From Gemmatimonadota bacterium (GTDB lineage Bacteria; ARS69), in assembly GCA_020431545.1 (NCBI GenBank), contig JAGQIB010000222.1:1-28934 (forward strand): DNA of 28,934 nt. Reading direction: 5' to 3'. The notes below the pieces were generated by a model that did not search any database, was not told where the DNA came from, and saw only the letters and a program-made list of their open reading frames with translations. A program made the position numbers and the translations under genes. Numbering within the stretch: the stretch's first letter is position 1; each line of letters opens with the position of its first letter. Shown here one piece after another: positions 8,473 through 16,457 of this stretch.

Positions 8473-10331
8473 CGTCGCGTTCCTTCCTGTCCGTTCGTCG
8501 TGGCCGCGAGGCCGTGCTCGGCGACGTGCGCCTCGATTTGTCCGAGCAACGACTCGAAGAGGTCGAGCGTGTCCCGGACCGGTCCGTTCGTCTCGAGATC
8601 GACGCCGGCGCGCTTCAGGATCTCGAGCGGATAATCGGAATCTCCGGCGGCCAGGAAGCCGAGATAGTCGTCTCGCTCCTTGTCGCCCCCCGCGAGGATG
8701 CGTCGCGAGAGGGCCGTCGCCGCGGAGTATCCGGTGGCGTACTGATAGACGTAGTACGCGGTGTAGAAGTGCGGAATGCGGGCCCAGCCGAGGCCGGCGC
8801 GCTCGTCGAATCCGAGGTCCGGGCCGAGGATGCGCCGGTAGATCTCCCCGTAGACCTCGCTGATCGAATCCGACGTAAGCGGCTCGCCTCGCTCCGCCAT
8901 CTCGTGCAGGCGCAGCTCGAACTCCGCGAACATCACCTGGGTGATCACCGTCCCCCGGATCTGATCGACGTACTGGTTCAGCAGCGCGAGACGGAACCCC
9001 GGATCCTTCGTGGTCGCGAGCAGGTGATCCATGAGGATCGCCTCGTTCGTGGTGGACGCGACCTCGGCGAGGAAGATCGGATAGTGCGAGTACCAGTAGG
9101 GTTGCCGCAGGTTCGAGTAGTACGAGTGCATCGCGTGACCCATCTCGTGGGCCAGCGTGAACAGGTGATCGAGCGTGCCCTGGTAGTTCATCAGCACGTA
9201 CGGATGAGTCGAGTACGCTCCCCACGAGTAGGCGCCGGAGCGCTTGCCGCGGGTTTCGTGGACGTCGATCCAGCGTCCTTTGAGGCCGCCCCGCAACGCC
9301 TCGACGTACTCGCCGCCGAGCGGCGTGAGCCCCTCCTCGAGCAGCGCGCAGGCCTCCTCCCACTCGAACTGGCGGGCCGGGCCGGAGGCGAGCGGCACGT
9401 ACAGGTCGTAGACCTGGAGATCCTCGAGCGCGAGCAGACGCTTGCGGAGGGCGACGTAGCGGTGCACGACCTCCTTGCGCTCGTCGATCGTGCGGACCAG
9501 ACCGCGGTAGACGTCCTCGGAGATCCGCTTGGGAAACAACGCCGCGGCGAGGCTGCTCGGATAACCGCGGACCCTCGAGTAGAAGATGTCCCGCTTCACG
9601 GAGCCCGCGAGCAGCGACGCCACGGTGTTGCGGTGCTTCTCGTACCCTTCCGTGAGCGAGTCCCATGCGTCGCGCCGCACGCGCCGATCCGGCGACTCCA
9701 TGAACTTCGAGTACCGTCCCTTCGTGAGCTCGACCTCGCGCCCCTCCTCGTCGCGCACGGCGCGGAACTCGAGGTCGGCGTCGTTCAGCATGCCGTAGAC
9801 CGTGCGCGGAGTGCGGGTGACCTCACCCGCCATCGCGAGGATCTCCTCCTCGCGCGGAGTCAGCGTGTGCTCCTTGACGCGAACGAGATCGTCGAGCCAG
9901 TGGCGGCGATCCGCGAGTTCCGGCGCCTCGGTCCACGCCCGCAGCGTCTCCGCGGGCAGCGCGAGTATCTCCGGCTCGACCCACGCCGTGACCTCCGCGA
10001 CCTTCGTCCCGAGCCCGGCGGCGCGCTCCGCCATTCCCTGGGCGTCGGTGGCGCGCGTGTCCTGGTCCCGGAGGAGGTGGGCGTACACGTAGATCTGATC
10101 CAGACCGGATCCGATCTCCGACTGCAGGCTCAGCACTTCGGCCAGGTTTCCGGGTCCCCCGGCGATCGATCCCTTGCGCGCGAGCATCGGCTCGAGCAGG
10201 GAGGCGACGCGATTCAGCTCGGCCTCCCAGGCCTCCCGGGTCTCGAAGATGTGCCCGAGCTCCCAGCGGCGCTCGGCCGGAATCCGGTCCCGCTCGGGGA
10301 CGGCCTGGGGCGCGAGTTCGGATGTGCTCAT
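8469..10331 (-). CDS. pepF: Oligoendopeptidase F (M3B zinc metallopeptidase)
   Basis: Cytoplasmic zinc endopeptidase that cleaves short peptides. The 620-residue length matches the M3B family. The zinc site is visible as HEMGH at 395-399 (ligands H395 and H399, catalytic E396), with the third ligand E423 in AEVAST; the C-terminal substrate-binding stretch with HFYTAYYVYQYATGY is also typical. The ATG at 10331 has AGGAG ten bases upstream. It is the first gene of a pair with the greA-like gene, joined by a TTGA overlap, so both are likely translated from one mRNA. No signal peptide is present. Confidence 0.96.
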   Translation of the reverse strand: MSTSELAPQAVPERDRIPAERRWELGHIFETREAWEAELNRVASLLEPMLARKGSIAGGPGNLAEVLSLQSEIGSGLDQIYVYAHLLRDQDTRATDAQGMAERAAGLGTKVAEVTAWVEPEILALPAETLRAWTEAPELADRRHWLDDLVRVKEHTLTPREEEILAMAGEVTRTPRTVYGMLNDADLEFRAVRDEEGREVELTKGRYSKFMESPDRRVRRDAWDSLTEGYEKHRNTVASLLAGSVKRDIFYSRVRGYPSSLAAALFPKRISEDVYRGLVRTIDERKEVVHRYVALRKRLLALEDLQVYDLYVPLASGPARQFEWEEACALLEEGLTPLGGEYVEALRGGLKGRWIDVHETRGKRSGAYSWGAYSTHPYVLMNYQGTLDHLFTLAHEMGHAMHSYYSNLRQPYWYSHYPIFLAEVASTTNEAILMDHLLATTKDPGFRLALLNQYVDQIRGTVITQVMFAEFELRLHEMAERGEPLTSDSISEVYGEIYRRILGPDLGFDERAGLGWARIPHFYTAYYVYQYATGYSAATALSRRILAGGDKERDDYLGFLAAGDSDYPLEILKRAGVDLETNGPVRDTLDLFESLLGQIEAHVAEHGLAATTNGQEGTRR

Positions 10332-10571
10332 CGGTCGGAAACTCCTGGCTTGCGGGGGCTCCGGCTCACGAAGGCTCCGGGGGGACCCGATATTGTCTAC
10401 GGCAGAGGGGGGGCCTGCAAGCGCGATTCCCGGCGCGGCGGTTCGGCGCGCGAATGGGCGCTTTCCGCACCCTCCGGACGCTTTTCGGAGGCGCGCAGGG
10501 GGTGTATGGTCCCGGCGTTCTCCGTCGCGTCGAACGGTCTCCATTCCACCCTCCGGAAACCGAGGTTTCTC

Positions 10572-11171
10572 ATGCGCGCACGCTCCCTGACCCTCGTCCT
10601 CGCGATGATCACCCTGCTGCCCGCCTGCGGCGGCAAGACGATCACGCGCGTCGACCCGAACGAGGCGATCGACCTCTCCGGTCGCTGGAACGACACGGAC
10701 TCCCGCTACGTGGCCGAGGCCCTGATCTCGGACTGCATGAACGCCCCGTGGCTCTCGCGTCACATGAACGCCTCGTCCCAGCGGCCGGTGGTCGTGGTGG
10801 GCCCCGTGCGGAACAAGGCCATGGAGCACATCCCGGTGGACACGTTCATCAACGAGATGGAGCGAGCCTTCATCAACGACGGGCGAGTGCGCGTCGTGGC
10901 CGACGCGGGCGAGCGCGTGGACATCCGCGCCGAGCGCGAGTCGATGCAGGGCAACACCACCATGGAGTCGCTGAAGCGCTTCGGCAAGGAACTCGGCGCC
11001 GACTACGTGCTGGCGGGCGAGGTCAACCAGATCAACGACCAGGAAGGCGGCGAGAAGGTCGCGTTCTTCCGCACGGACCTCGAGCTGATCAACGTCGAGT
11101 CGAACGAGAAGGTCTGGTTCGGCACGCACCAGATCAAGAAGTTCATCGCCCGCGGCCGCTACTCGGGCTAG
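10572..11171 (+). CDS. LpoB-like lipoprotein (penicillin-binding-protein activator family)
   Basis: A 199-residue lipoprotein: hydrophobic signal with lipobox LPAC, giving lipidated Cys19. The mature part matches the LpoB family pattern: VDPNEAIDLSGRWNDTDS, then RPVVVVGPVRNK, FINDGRVRVV, GADYVLAGEV and ELINVESNEKVWFGT. In E. coli, LpoB crosses the periplasm to activate the peptidoglycan synthase PBP1b; in this lineage that role is only inferred, and no PBP gene is in the window. Start is ATG with GAGG six bases upstream, that GAGG lying inside a small inverted repeat (GAAACC / GGTTTC, 10556-10569). Followed six bases after the stop codon region by a second lipoprotein gene. Confidence 0.88.
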   Translation: MRARSLTLVLAMITLLPACGGKTITRVDPNEAIDLSGRWNDTDSRYVAEALISDCMNAPWLSRHMNASSQRPVVVVGPVRNKAMEHIPVDTFINEMERAFINDGRVRVVADAGERVDIRAERESMQGNTTMESLKRFGKELGADYVLAGEVNQINDQEGGEKVAFFRTDLELINVESNEKVWFGTHQIKKFIARGRYSG

Positions 11172-11176
11172 TCCCC

Positions 11177-12607
11177 GTGAGCACGCGGATGCCGCTCTCG
11201 CGACTCCGGTCGTGGGCTGTGCTCTCGTCGGCGCTCGTCGCGTCGACGTGGTTCACGTCGGGTTGCGCCACCTACTCGCAGAAGGCTCTCGCGGTGCGGG
11301 AGCCGCTGATTCGAGGCGACTTCGCCGGCGCCGAGACGTTTCTCGTGGAGGAGAAGCCCGGCGGCGACGGCCTCCCGTACCTGTTCGAGCTCGGTCTCGT
11401 GCAGCGCTACGCGGAGCAGTTCGACGCGTCGAACGAGACGTTCGATCAGGCGGAGCTGCTGATCGAGGACCTGTGGACGAAGTCCGTGTCCAAGGAACTG
11501 CTCGCGTTCGCCACGAGCGACGAGACGATCGCGTACGACGGCGAGATCTGGGAACGCGTCCTGGTCAACTACTACCGGGCGTTGAACTACATCGACCTCG
11601 GCCGCTACGAAGACGCCCTGGTGGAGTGTCGCAAGCTGAACGAGCGACTCCGCGTCTTCGCCTCCTCCACGGACGATCCGCCGACGTACGAGACGGACGC
11701 CTTCGCGCTGTGGATGACCGGCATGCTGTACGAGGCCGGCGGCGACGTCTCGGACGCGTGGGTCTCGCTGCGGCTCGCGGACGAAGCCTACGGTCAATGG
11801 AAGGAATCGTACGGCGTGGCGGCACCCGTCGCGCTGGAGCGGGATCTGCTGCGACTCGCGACCGCGCAGGGGTTCCGCAATGAAGCCGATGAGTACCGCG
11901 CCCGCTTCACGGAGGGCGAGGGGGCGCGCTGGTCCGCCGACGATCCGGATCTCGACCCCAGCGGCCGGGGCGAGATCGTGCTCTTCTGGGAGGAGGGCTT
12001 CATTCCCGCCAAGGTCCAGGCGGAGGCCACGATTCCGATCCTCGAGGACGAGTGGGGCGATCACTGGATCGAGCTCGCGCCGACCCTGGCGAACCGCTAC
12101 CACCACCCGGTCCGCTACCGGAAATCCACGCTCGAGTATCTGCTTCGCTTCGCGCTCCCCGCCTACCCGCCGCCCGCGCCGAACCCTCACCGCAGCCACG
12201 CGCGAGTCACGCTCGACGGGGAACGCGCGGTGACCACGGAGCTCGCGAGCGATCTGGAGGCGATCGCGCGGCACGGACTCGAGGACCGCTCCGGCAACAT
12301 CCTGCTCCGGACGATCGCGCGCGGACTCGCGAAGTACGCGATGACGCGCGCCGCCCGGAAGGAGAACGAGGTGGTGGGCGTACTCACGAACCTGCTGACC
12401 GCCGCCACGGAGAAAGCGGACACGCGGAGCTGGATCACGCTGCCCCGCACGATCCAGGTGGCGCGCCTCGTGGTTCCGCCGGGCACGCACGACCTCGAGA
12501 TGGTCTGCTTCGGACCGGACGGGCGAGAGAAGGAACGGGTCGGGTTCGCCGGCGTCACGGTGGGGGCGAACGAAGTTCGCTTCCTGTCGCACCGCACGTT
12601 CGAGTAG
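11177..12607 (+). CDS. Lipoprotein of the kind paired with LpoB (COG3014-like), TPR-like helices
   Basis: A 476-residue lipoprotein with lipobox TSGC (Cys30). The N-terminal half is helical and TPR-like: repeated pairs such as ALNYIDLGRYEDALVECRK and a matching pair at about 200-225. The C-terminal half (about 260-476) is a mixed alpha/beta region with no recognised motif. From memory, proteins of this layout lie next to LpoB-type genes in other bacteria (COG3014), suggesting a joint envelope role; this assignment is tentative. The GTG at 11177 begins five bases after the lpoB-like stop and has no clear ribosome site; ATG at 11189 (472 residues) is an equally plausible start, and both retain the full signal sequence. 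Confidence 0.75.
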   Translation: MSTRMPLSRLRSWAVLSSALVASTWFTSGCATYSQKALAVREPLIRGDFAGAETFLVEEKPGGDGLPYLFELGLVQRYAEQFDASNETFDQAELLIEDLWTKSVSKELLAFATSDETIAYDGEIWERVLVNYYRALNYIDLGRYEDALVECRKLNERLRVFASSTDDPPTYETDAFALWMTGMLYEAGGDVSDAWVSLRLADEAYGQWKESYGVAAPVALERDLLRLATAQGFRNEADEYRARFTEGEGARWSADDPDLDPSGRGEIVLFWEEGFIPAKVQAEATIPILEDEWGDHWIELAPTLANRYHHPVRYRKSTLEYLLRFALPAYPPPAPNPHRSHARVTLDGERAVTTELASDLEAIARHGLEDRSGNILLRTIARGLAKYAMTRAARKENEVVGVLTNLLTAATEKADTRSWITLPRTIQVARLVVPPGTHDLEMVCFGPDGREKERVGFAGVTVGANEVRFLSHRTFE

Positions 12608-12624
12608 GCGCGACCGGAGGGAGA

Positions 12625-13500
12625 TCAGTCCTCGGGCGACGTCGGATCGTCGCCGGAGGCGGCATCGGCCGCCGCGTCGAGCTCGGCATCCGTCGCCGCG
12701 TCGAACTCGGCGCGATCCAGCCACCACCGACGACCGCAGCGCGGACACAGGATCTCGACGCCGGGGTCGCCCCGGAACAGCTCCTCGGGATCCTTCTCGA
12801 ACAGACCGCGCACGAGCTCCATCATGCGATCCGGATTGCAGCCGCACAGGAACTTGTACACACGTCGGCCGAGCGACTTGAGCTCGTCGTCCACGATCCC
12901 GAGCGCCTGATCGCGCGAGAGGCCCTTGAGCCACTCGTCGTCCGCCTCCGGCAGGGCCAGCAGCATGGCGAAGTGCGCGTCGTCGATCTCCACGAAGCGC
13001 GCGGTCGCCTGCTCGGAGCGGTCCCAGTACTGCTCGAAGATCTGGAGGATATCGAGTCCCTCGACCTGCACCACGCTCTGGATCGGCGCGGCGCCGAGGC
13101 GACTCGACTGCACGAAGATCCGGCTCTCTTCCGAGGGCTTCACGTCCTTCGTGAACACCCGACCGACCACCGTGCACTCCGTGTTGTCGCCGGTGAGGAA
13201 CACGTTCGTGGGCGGATGGTGGACGTTGATCGTGAACCCGACCGTCTCGCCGTCGGGACGCGCGGCGAGGTGCAGCGCGGCCGCGCCGAGTCCCTGCCGC
13301 ATGAACGTCTGCGAGAGGTCGTCCGGTTCGGACTCCCAGCGACGCACATGGTCGAGGTAGGCCGCGAACAGCGGTCCGAAATCCGCGCGCATCACGAGGA
13401 GGTCGTGCTCGCGGTCGATCAGCCGATGGATCGTGGCCTCCCCGACCCGGTCCACCGGATGCTCGTCGTCGCTGCGGGGCGCTGGGGTGGAATCGGTCAC
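12625..13500 (-). CDS. hslO: Hsp33 redox-regulated chaperone
   Basis: A 291-residue member of the Hsp33 family, cytoplasmic holdases switched on by oxidative stress. The C-terminal redox switch is intact: CGC (C219, C221) and CPRC (C252, C255), four zinc-binding cysteines with normal spacing. The N-terminal domain carries family features such as FGPLFAAYLDHVRRWE and GDNTECTVVGRVF. Start is GTG at 13500, overlapping the stop of the NRDE gene as GTGA and preceded by GAGGAGG, so the two are coupled. The ~30 residues beyond the zinc domain are acidic and alanine-rich. Confidence 0.93.
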   Translation of the reverse strand: MTDSTPAPRSDDEHPVDRVGEATIHRLIDREHDLLVMRADFGPLFAAYLDHVRRWESEPDDLSQTFMRQGLGAAALHLAARPDGETVGFTINVHHPPTNVFLTGDNTECTVVGRVFTKDVKPSEESRIFVQSSRLGAAPIQSVVQVEGLDILQIFEQYWDRSEQATARFVEIDDAHFAMLLALPEADDEWLKGLSRDQALGIVDDELKSLGRRVYKFLCGCNPDRMMELVRGLFEKDPEELFRGDPGVEILCPRCGRRWWLDRAEFDAATDAELDAAADAASGDDPTSPED

Positions 13501-14279
13501 GGACCCTCCTCGGACCAGGAAGAGGAGCATAGCGGGGACCGCGCCAGGCGCAACCTCGATTCCGGCCCCGGTCGGGCCGGCGGTCCGGACGAGTAGATCA
13601 TGCGCGCGTCGTCGCGATTCACATGGATCCGCGTGAAGCTTCGCGTCGCGGCGTCCGGCCGCTCCATCGACACGGTGTACGCGGACGGTCCTCCGTGCGT
13701 GCTGCGATGGAACGCCAGGAGCTCCGCGAGCCCGGGTTCGGCCGCGGATCGCCCGGGAGGCGACGTCGCCGGATGCCCGGTGACGCGTTCGTACTCCGCG
13801 CGCCGGGCGACGCCGACCGCCGATTCGTCGAAAGACGAGGAGACGAGCGGTCTTCGGTGTTCGGCCGAGACGTCGACCCGGAAGGACGCGCGATCCCACT
13901 CGGCGACGAGCGCCGGTCGATCCGGCGCGACCACGAGCAGCCGGAACGGTCGGTAGGGATCCGGATCGAAGCGATCGAGCGCGGCCCGGACGCCGGCGAG
14001 CGCGCGATTCCGCGCGAGCTCGGCGACGATCCGACCGCGAGTCGTGTAGTCCCTCGGCTCGAGCGGGACGTGGATCCCGTTCAGGAGTCCGAACGTCAGG
14101 CCGCACTCGTTGACGGCGATCCACGTGCCGCCCGCGTCGCGGTCGGTCGGTGCGAGCCAGCGGACTCCGTCCCGCTCGAACTCCGCGGGAGGATCCGCCT
14201 CCGCGCGAGAGAGCAGCTCATCTCGATTGAAGAGCAGATCGTAGCCGTCCGGACGACGTCGCCACGTGACCGTGCACAT
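13497..14279 (-). CDS. NRDE (TANGO2-type) protein
   Basis: A 260-residue NRDE-family protein. The family-defining N-terminus is present: Met-Cys at 1-2, the NRDE sequence at about 18-21, and RDAGGTWIAVNECGLTFGLLN. Proteins of this family share an Ntn-hydrolase-like layout with Cys2 as presumed N-terminal residue; human TANGO2 has been linked to heme and lipid handling, but the bacterial role is not settled. The ATG at 14279 is preferred over the GTG three codons earlier because GGGAG lies eight bases before the ATG and Cys is then residue 2. The stop overlaps the Hsp33 start (GTGA), so the two are an operon. Confidence 0.85.
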   Translation of the reverse strand: MCTVTWRRRPDGYDLLFNRDELLSRAEADPPAEFERDGVRWLAPTDRDAGGTWIAVNECGLTFGLLNGIHVPLEPRDYTTRGRIVAELARNRALAGVRAALDRFDPDPYRPFRLLVVAPDRPALVAEWDRASFRVDVSAEHRRPLVSSSFDESAVGVARRAEYERVTGHPATSPPGRSAAEPGLAELLAFHRSTHGGPSAYTVSMERPDAATRSFTRIHVNRDDARMIYSSGPPARPGPESRLRLARSPLCSSSWSEEGP

Positions 14280-14309
14280 CCCGCCCACTCCCGACTCGGG
14301 TGCCCGGCC

Positions 14310-14315
14310 AATGTA
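14310..14315 (-). promoter_or_regulatory. Candidate -10 element for the NRDE-Hsp33 operon
   Basis: Minus-strand TACATT in CGGTTCCGGTACATT, 30 bases before the start codon, nearly the same 15-base context as at 6313-6318. No convincing -35. Confidence 0.35.
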
Positions 14316-14389
14316 CCGGAACCGTCGCCTCGCGTCGGCTCCGGCGGGTCGGGGGCCTTTCGGTCAGGATCGGGTGACGGCGAATCCCG

Positions 14390-15292
14390 TCAGCTCCCGC
14401 TGCGACGGTGTCCGGGCCTCGGTGCCTCCGGTTCGCCCGGCGAACGCACCTGGTTCGGCGAGATCGCGAGCAGGTGCGGCGCTTCCATCGTGCCGGAGGG
14501 TCGACGTTGCCGGGCCGACGGCGCCGAGACGCCCTGCCCGGTGGCGACCTCTCGCAGGTGGACGCGTAACGAAGTGCGCTCCGTGGCGGGCAGATCCGCG
14601 AGCGTCTCCCGCGCACGCGCGATCGAACGCTCGAGCGTGGACGCGAAGCGCGCGCGATCCTCCCGTCGATCCAGATCCAGCGTGGACATCGAGGTCTCGG
14701 CCAGCCAGTAGTGACCGGCCGGCGCGGCCTCACCCCAGGCGTAGTCCCGATCCACGGCCGCGATCATGGATCCGCGCCGCGCGACGGCCGCGGGAATGGT
14801 CTCTCGCGCGCTCTCGACGAACACGCGCTCCGCGTCGCGCGCCCAGGCCTCCACGATCGCGCGACAGACGCCGTCGTAGGCGCCGAGCGACGGCCAGGAT
14901 CCGACGCGCTCGTACGCTCGCCTCACGATCCGGCGCACGACGGCTTCGCGCGGCACCGCCACGAAACGTCGCGCGGCCTCCGTGTGCACGAGCACGAGCA
15001 GGCGATGCGAGATGATCTCCGTGGCGAGCGTCGCGACGATCGCCGGCAGCTCCGCCAGAGCCGCCTCGAGCGGACCTCGCAGCGTCGGCGGCGCGTCGAG
15101 CGCGCGCCGGAGGTCGCGCTCGAGACGACGCCGGGCGCGGGATCGCCCGAACAGGAACGGCAACGGCAACCCGACCCTCGCCCGTCGCTCCGCGATCGAA
15201 CCGGCGTGGCGGACCCACTCCTCGAAGATGGCCTCGTCGAGGATTCTCGCCGGGAGGACGGGGCGACCTCCGACCCAACGAATGCGCTCCAT
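14390..15292 (-). CDS. Hypothetical protein, arginine-rich and helical
   Basis: I do not recognise this 300-residue protein. It has no signal peptide or membrane segment. Residues 50-260 are strongly helical with many Arg, Ala and Glu residues; a central part (about 100-190) contains HTEAARRFVAVPREAVVRRIVRRAYERVG and a conserved-looking WGEAAPAGHYWLAE stretch. The last ~40 residues are Pro/Arg/Ser-rich and probably disordered. Codon use is typical of the neighbouring genes, with GC-rich third positions, which supports it over the antisense frames. The ATG at 15292 was chosen because upstream sequence reads as low-complexity Arg/Gly/Pro; no strong ribosome site is present. It is divergent from the sigma-factor gene and separated from it by 556 bases. 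Confidence 0.6.
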   Translation of the reverse strand: MERIRWVGGRPVLPARILDEAIFEEWVRHAGSIAERRARVGLPLPFLFGRSRARRRLERDLRRALDAPPTLRGPLEAALAELPAIVATLATEIISHRLLVLVHTEAARRFVAVPREAVVRRIVRRAYERVGSWPSLGAYDGVCRAIVEAWARDAERVFVESARETIPAAVARRGSMIAAVDRDYAWGEAAPAGHYWLAETSMSTLDLDRREDRARFASTLERSIARARETLADLPATERTSLRVHLREVATGQGVSAPSARQRRPSGTMEAPHLLAISPNQVRSPGEPEAPRPGHRRSGS

Positions 15293-15618
15293 GACGTTTT
15301 CCGCGGGGGAAGATGTCCGCTCGGGGGAGCGGTGCCGGAGCCCGAGGGGGTCGGGCGGACGACGCCGGGGGGAAGGCGCCCTTCCCGGGAAGTATCGGCC
15401 GGATCGAACGCGGAATTCACCCCGCTCTGGACCGGAACGGGACCCGGACGGGAGGGGGCCCCGGCCGTCGTGCCCTGGAAACCCGCTCACAGGCCGTTTC
15501 GCGGAACCGATGGGCACGACGGACCGGGAAGATCGCGACCCGCGCCGACGCCCCCGGAAGGGCAAACCGGCATCCCCCCTGGGTCGCGAAGAGGTCGGGG
15601 CCTGCCGAGGGCCTTCGT

Positions 15619-15653
15619 CCTCGTTCCGTACTTCCGGCGAGGTCCCGTTTTTT
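15619..15653 (+). terminator. Possible orphan intrinsic terminator
   Basis: CCTCG (15619-15623) pairs with CGAGG (15638-15642), with an inner CCG/CGG pair and a two-base bulge; five bases later comes TTTTTT (15648-15653), the only such T-run noticed in the window. No plus-strand gene precedes it, so it may end an unannotated small RNA or act as an attenuator in a long leader of the sigma gene. Confidence 0.3.
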
Positions 15654-15712
15654 GAGGATCGATGCCGCATGAAGAAGTGAAGCGCCCGCGGGCGAAGTTC
15701 CGCTCCCCGCGG

Positions 15713-15767
15713 CACGATCCCCGCACGATCCCGGCGCGATCCCGGCGCAATCCCGGCGCGATCCCGG
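15713..15767. repeat. Five-copy 11-bp tandem repeat upstream of the sigma factor
   Basis: Units are CACGATCCCCG, CACGATCCCGG, CGCGATCCCGG, CGCAATCCCGG and CGCGATCCCGG, directly abutting. The 11-base step is close to one helical turn, so all copies face the same side of the DNA. The array ends 81 bases before the sigma ATG. Confidence 0.85.
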
Positions 15768-15848
15768 CCGGCGAGAACCTTGACCTCCCCCCGACGGCCC
15801 GGGCATGCTGGCCCTGGCCGTTTTCGCGGGGCGCAAGGAGCCTCGAAC

Positions 15849-16445
15849 ATGTCTGGTGGTTTCGATGCCGGCGCGTACCTGTCCGGCATGAGCGACGACG
15901 AGTGGAAGCATCTTCTCCGGGATCTCGGTGACGCCGCGAGCCGATTTCGCCGCAAGACCGGCAACCGCCTCCCCGAGGACGTGACGGATTTCGTCTCCGG
16001 GTGCGTGGCGAAGCTGCTTCGGGAGCCTCACAAGTGGCAGCCGGAGCGCCGCCGCCACCGGCGGCCCCTGCCCGAAGAGCTCCGGGCGTATCTGGTGCGC
16101 GCCATCTGGTGCGACATCCTGAGCTTCCTGGAGAGTGCCGGGGTCCGTCGCCGCGAGGATTACGAAGACGCGATTCGCGCATGCCCGGAAATGGCGCCCT
16201 CGCCGGAAGAGTTGATGATGAAACGGGACCGGGCGAACTGGATCGCGCGGATGCGCGAGTTCCTCCGGCCGTACGGCTACACTCCCCTGTTCGATCTGCA
16301 CTTCATCGAGGGGTGCAAACCGCGGGAGAGCGCGCGTCTGCTCCGGATGCCGGTCGAACGGGTGTACGCGCACATCCAGCAGATCAAGGTGCTGCTCCGT
16401 CGTCACTTCGGCGACGACGGCTTCCTCGAAGATCTGCTCGCCTGA
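15849..16445 (+). CDS. ECF-like sigma factor
   Basis: A 198-residue protein with the two-part layout of an extracytoplasmic-function sigma factor, which directs RNA polymerase to a special promoter set. Residues about 42-95 fit region 2 (DVTDFVSGCVAKLL, then LRAYLVRAIWCDILSFLE). Residues about 143-188 fit region 4, with the helix-turn-helix PRESARLLRMPVERVYAHIQQIKVLLRRH. The linker is longer than usual. It is divergent from the common ECF groups, so the call rests on layout and the region 4 helix-turn-helix. ATG has AAGGAG eight bases upstream. The next gene starts 12 bases after its stop and encodes a membrane protein, the usual place for an anti-sigma factor. Confidence 0.72.
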   Translation: MSGGFDAGAYLSGMSDDEWKHLLRDLGDAASRFRRKTGNRLPEDVTDFVSGCVAKLLREPHKWQPERRRHRRPLPEELRAYLVRAIWCDILSFLESAGVRRREDYEDAIRACPEMAPSPEELMMKRDRANWIARMREFLRPYGYTPLFDLHFIEGCKPRESARLLRMPVERVYAHIQQIKVLLRRHFGDDGFLEDLLA

Positions 16446-16457
16446 TCCGGAGACCGC

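Larger units (their letters stand above)
15293..15848. other. 556-base intergenic region between hypothetical gene and sigma factor
   Basis: No convincing coding frame. It holds overlapping inverted repeats at 15370-15392 (GGGAAGG/CCTTCCC hairpin, then the palindrome CTTCCCGGGAAG, which cannot form together), a terminator-like structure at 15619-15653, and the 11-bp tandem array at 15713-15767. On the plus strand GAACCTTGACC at 15774-15785 resembles both an ECF-type -35 (GAAC) and a -35 hexamer (TTGACC) ahead of the sigma gene, without a clear -10. Minus-strand GATACT at 15396-15391 is a weak -10 candidate for the gene at 15292. Confidence 0.5.

Noticed and set aside
8473..9666. Upstream extension of the greA-like frame to 1098 codons
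   Set aside because: This stretch lies inside pepF in another frame; pepF motifs are intact and the TTGA overlap defines the greA start.
10391..10509. Promoters in the pepF/lpoB-like divergent gap (TATTGT, TATGGT, GACAAT)
   Set aside because: Each matches only about four of six positions and has no -35; not better than chance.
14711..15655. 314-codon plus-strand frame
   Set aside because: Low-complexity Arg/Asp/Gly translation antisense to the gene at 14390-15292, whose codon pattern is better.
15713..15767. CRISPR-like array
   Set aside because: Units are 11 bases and abut with no spacers.
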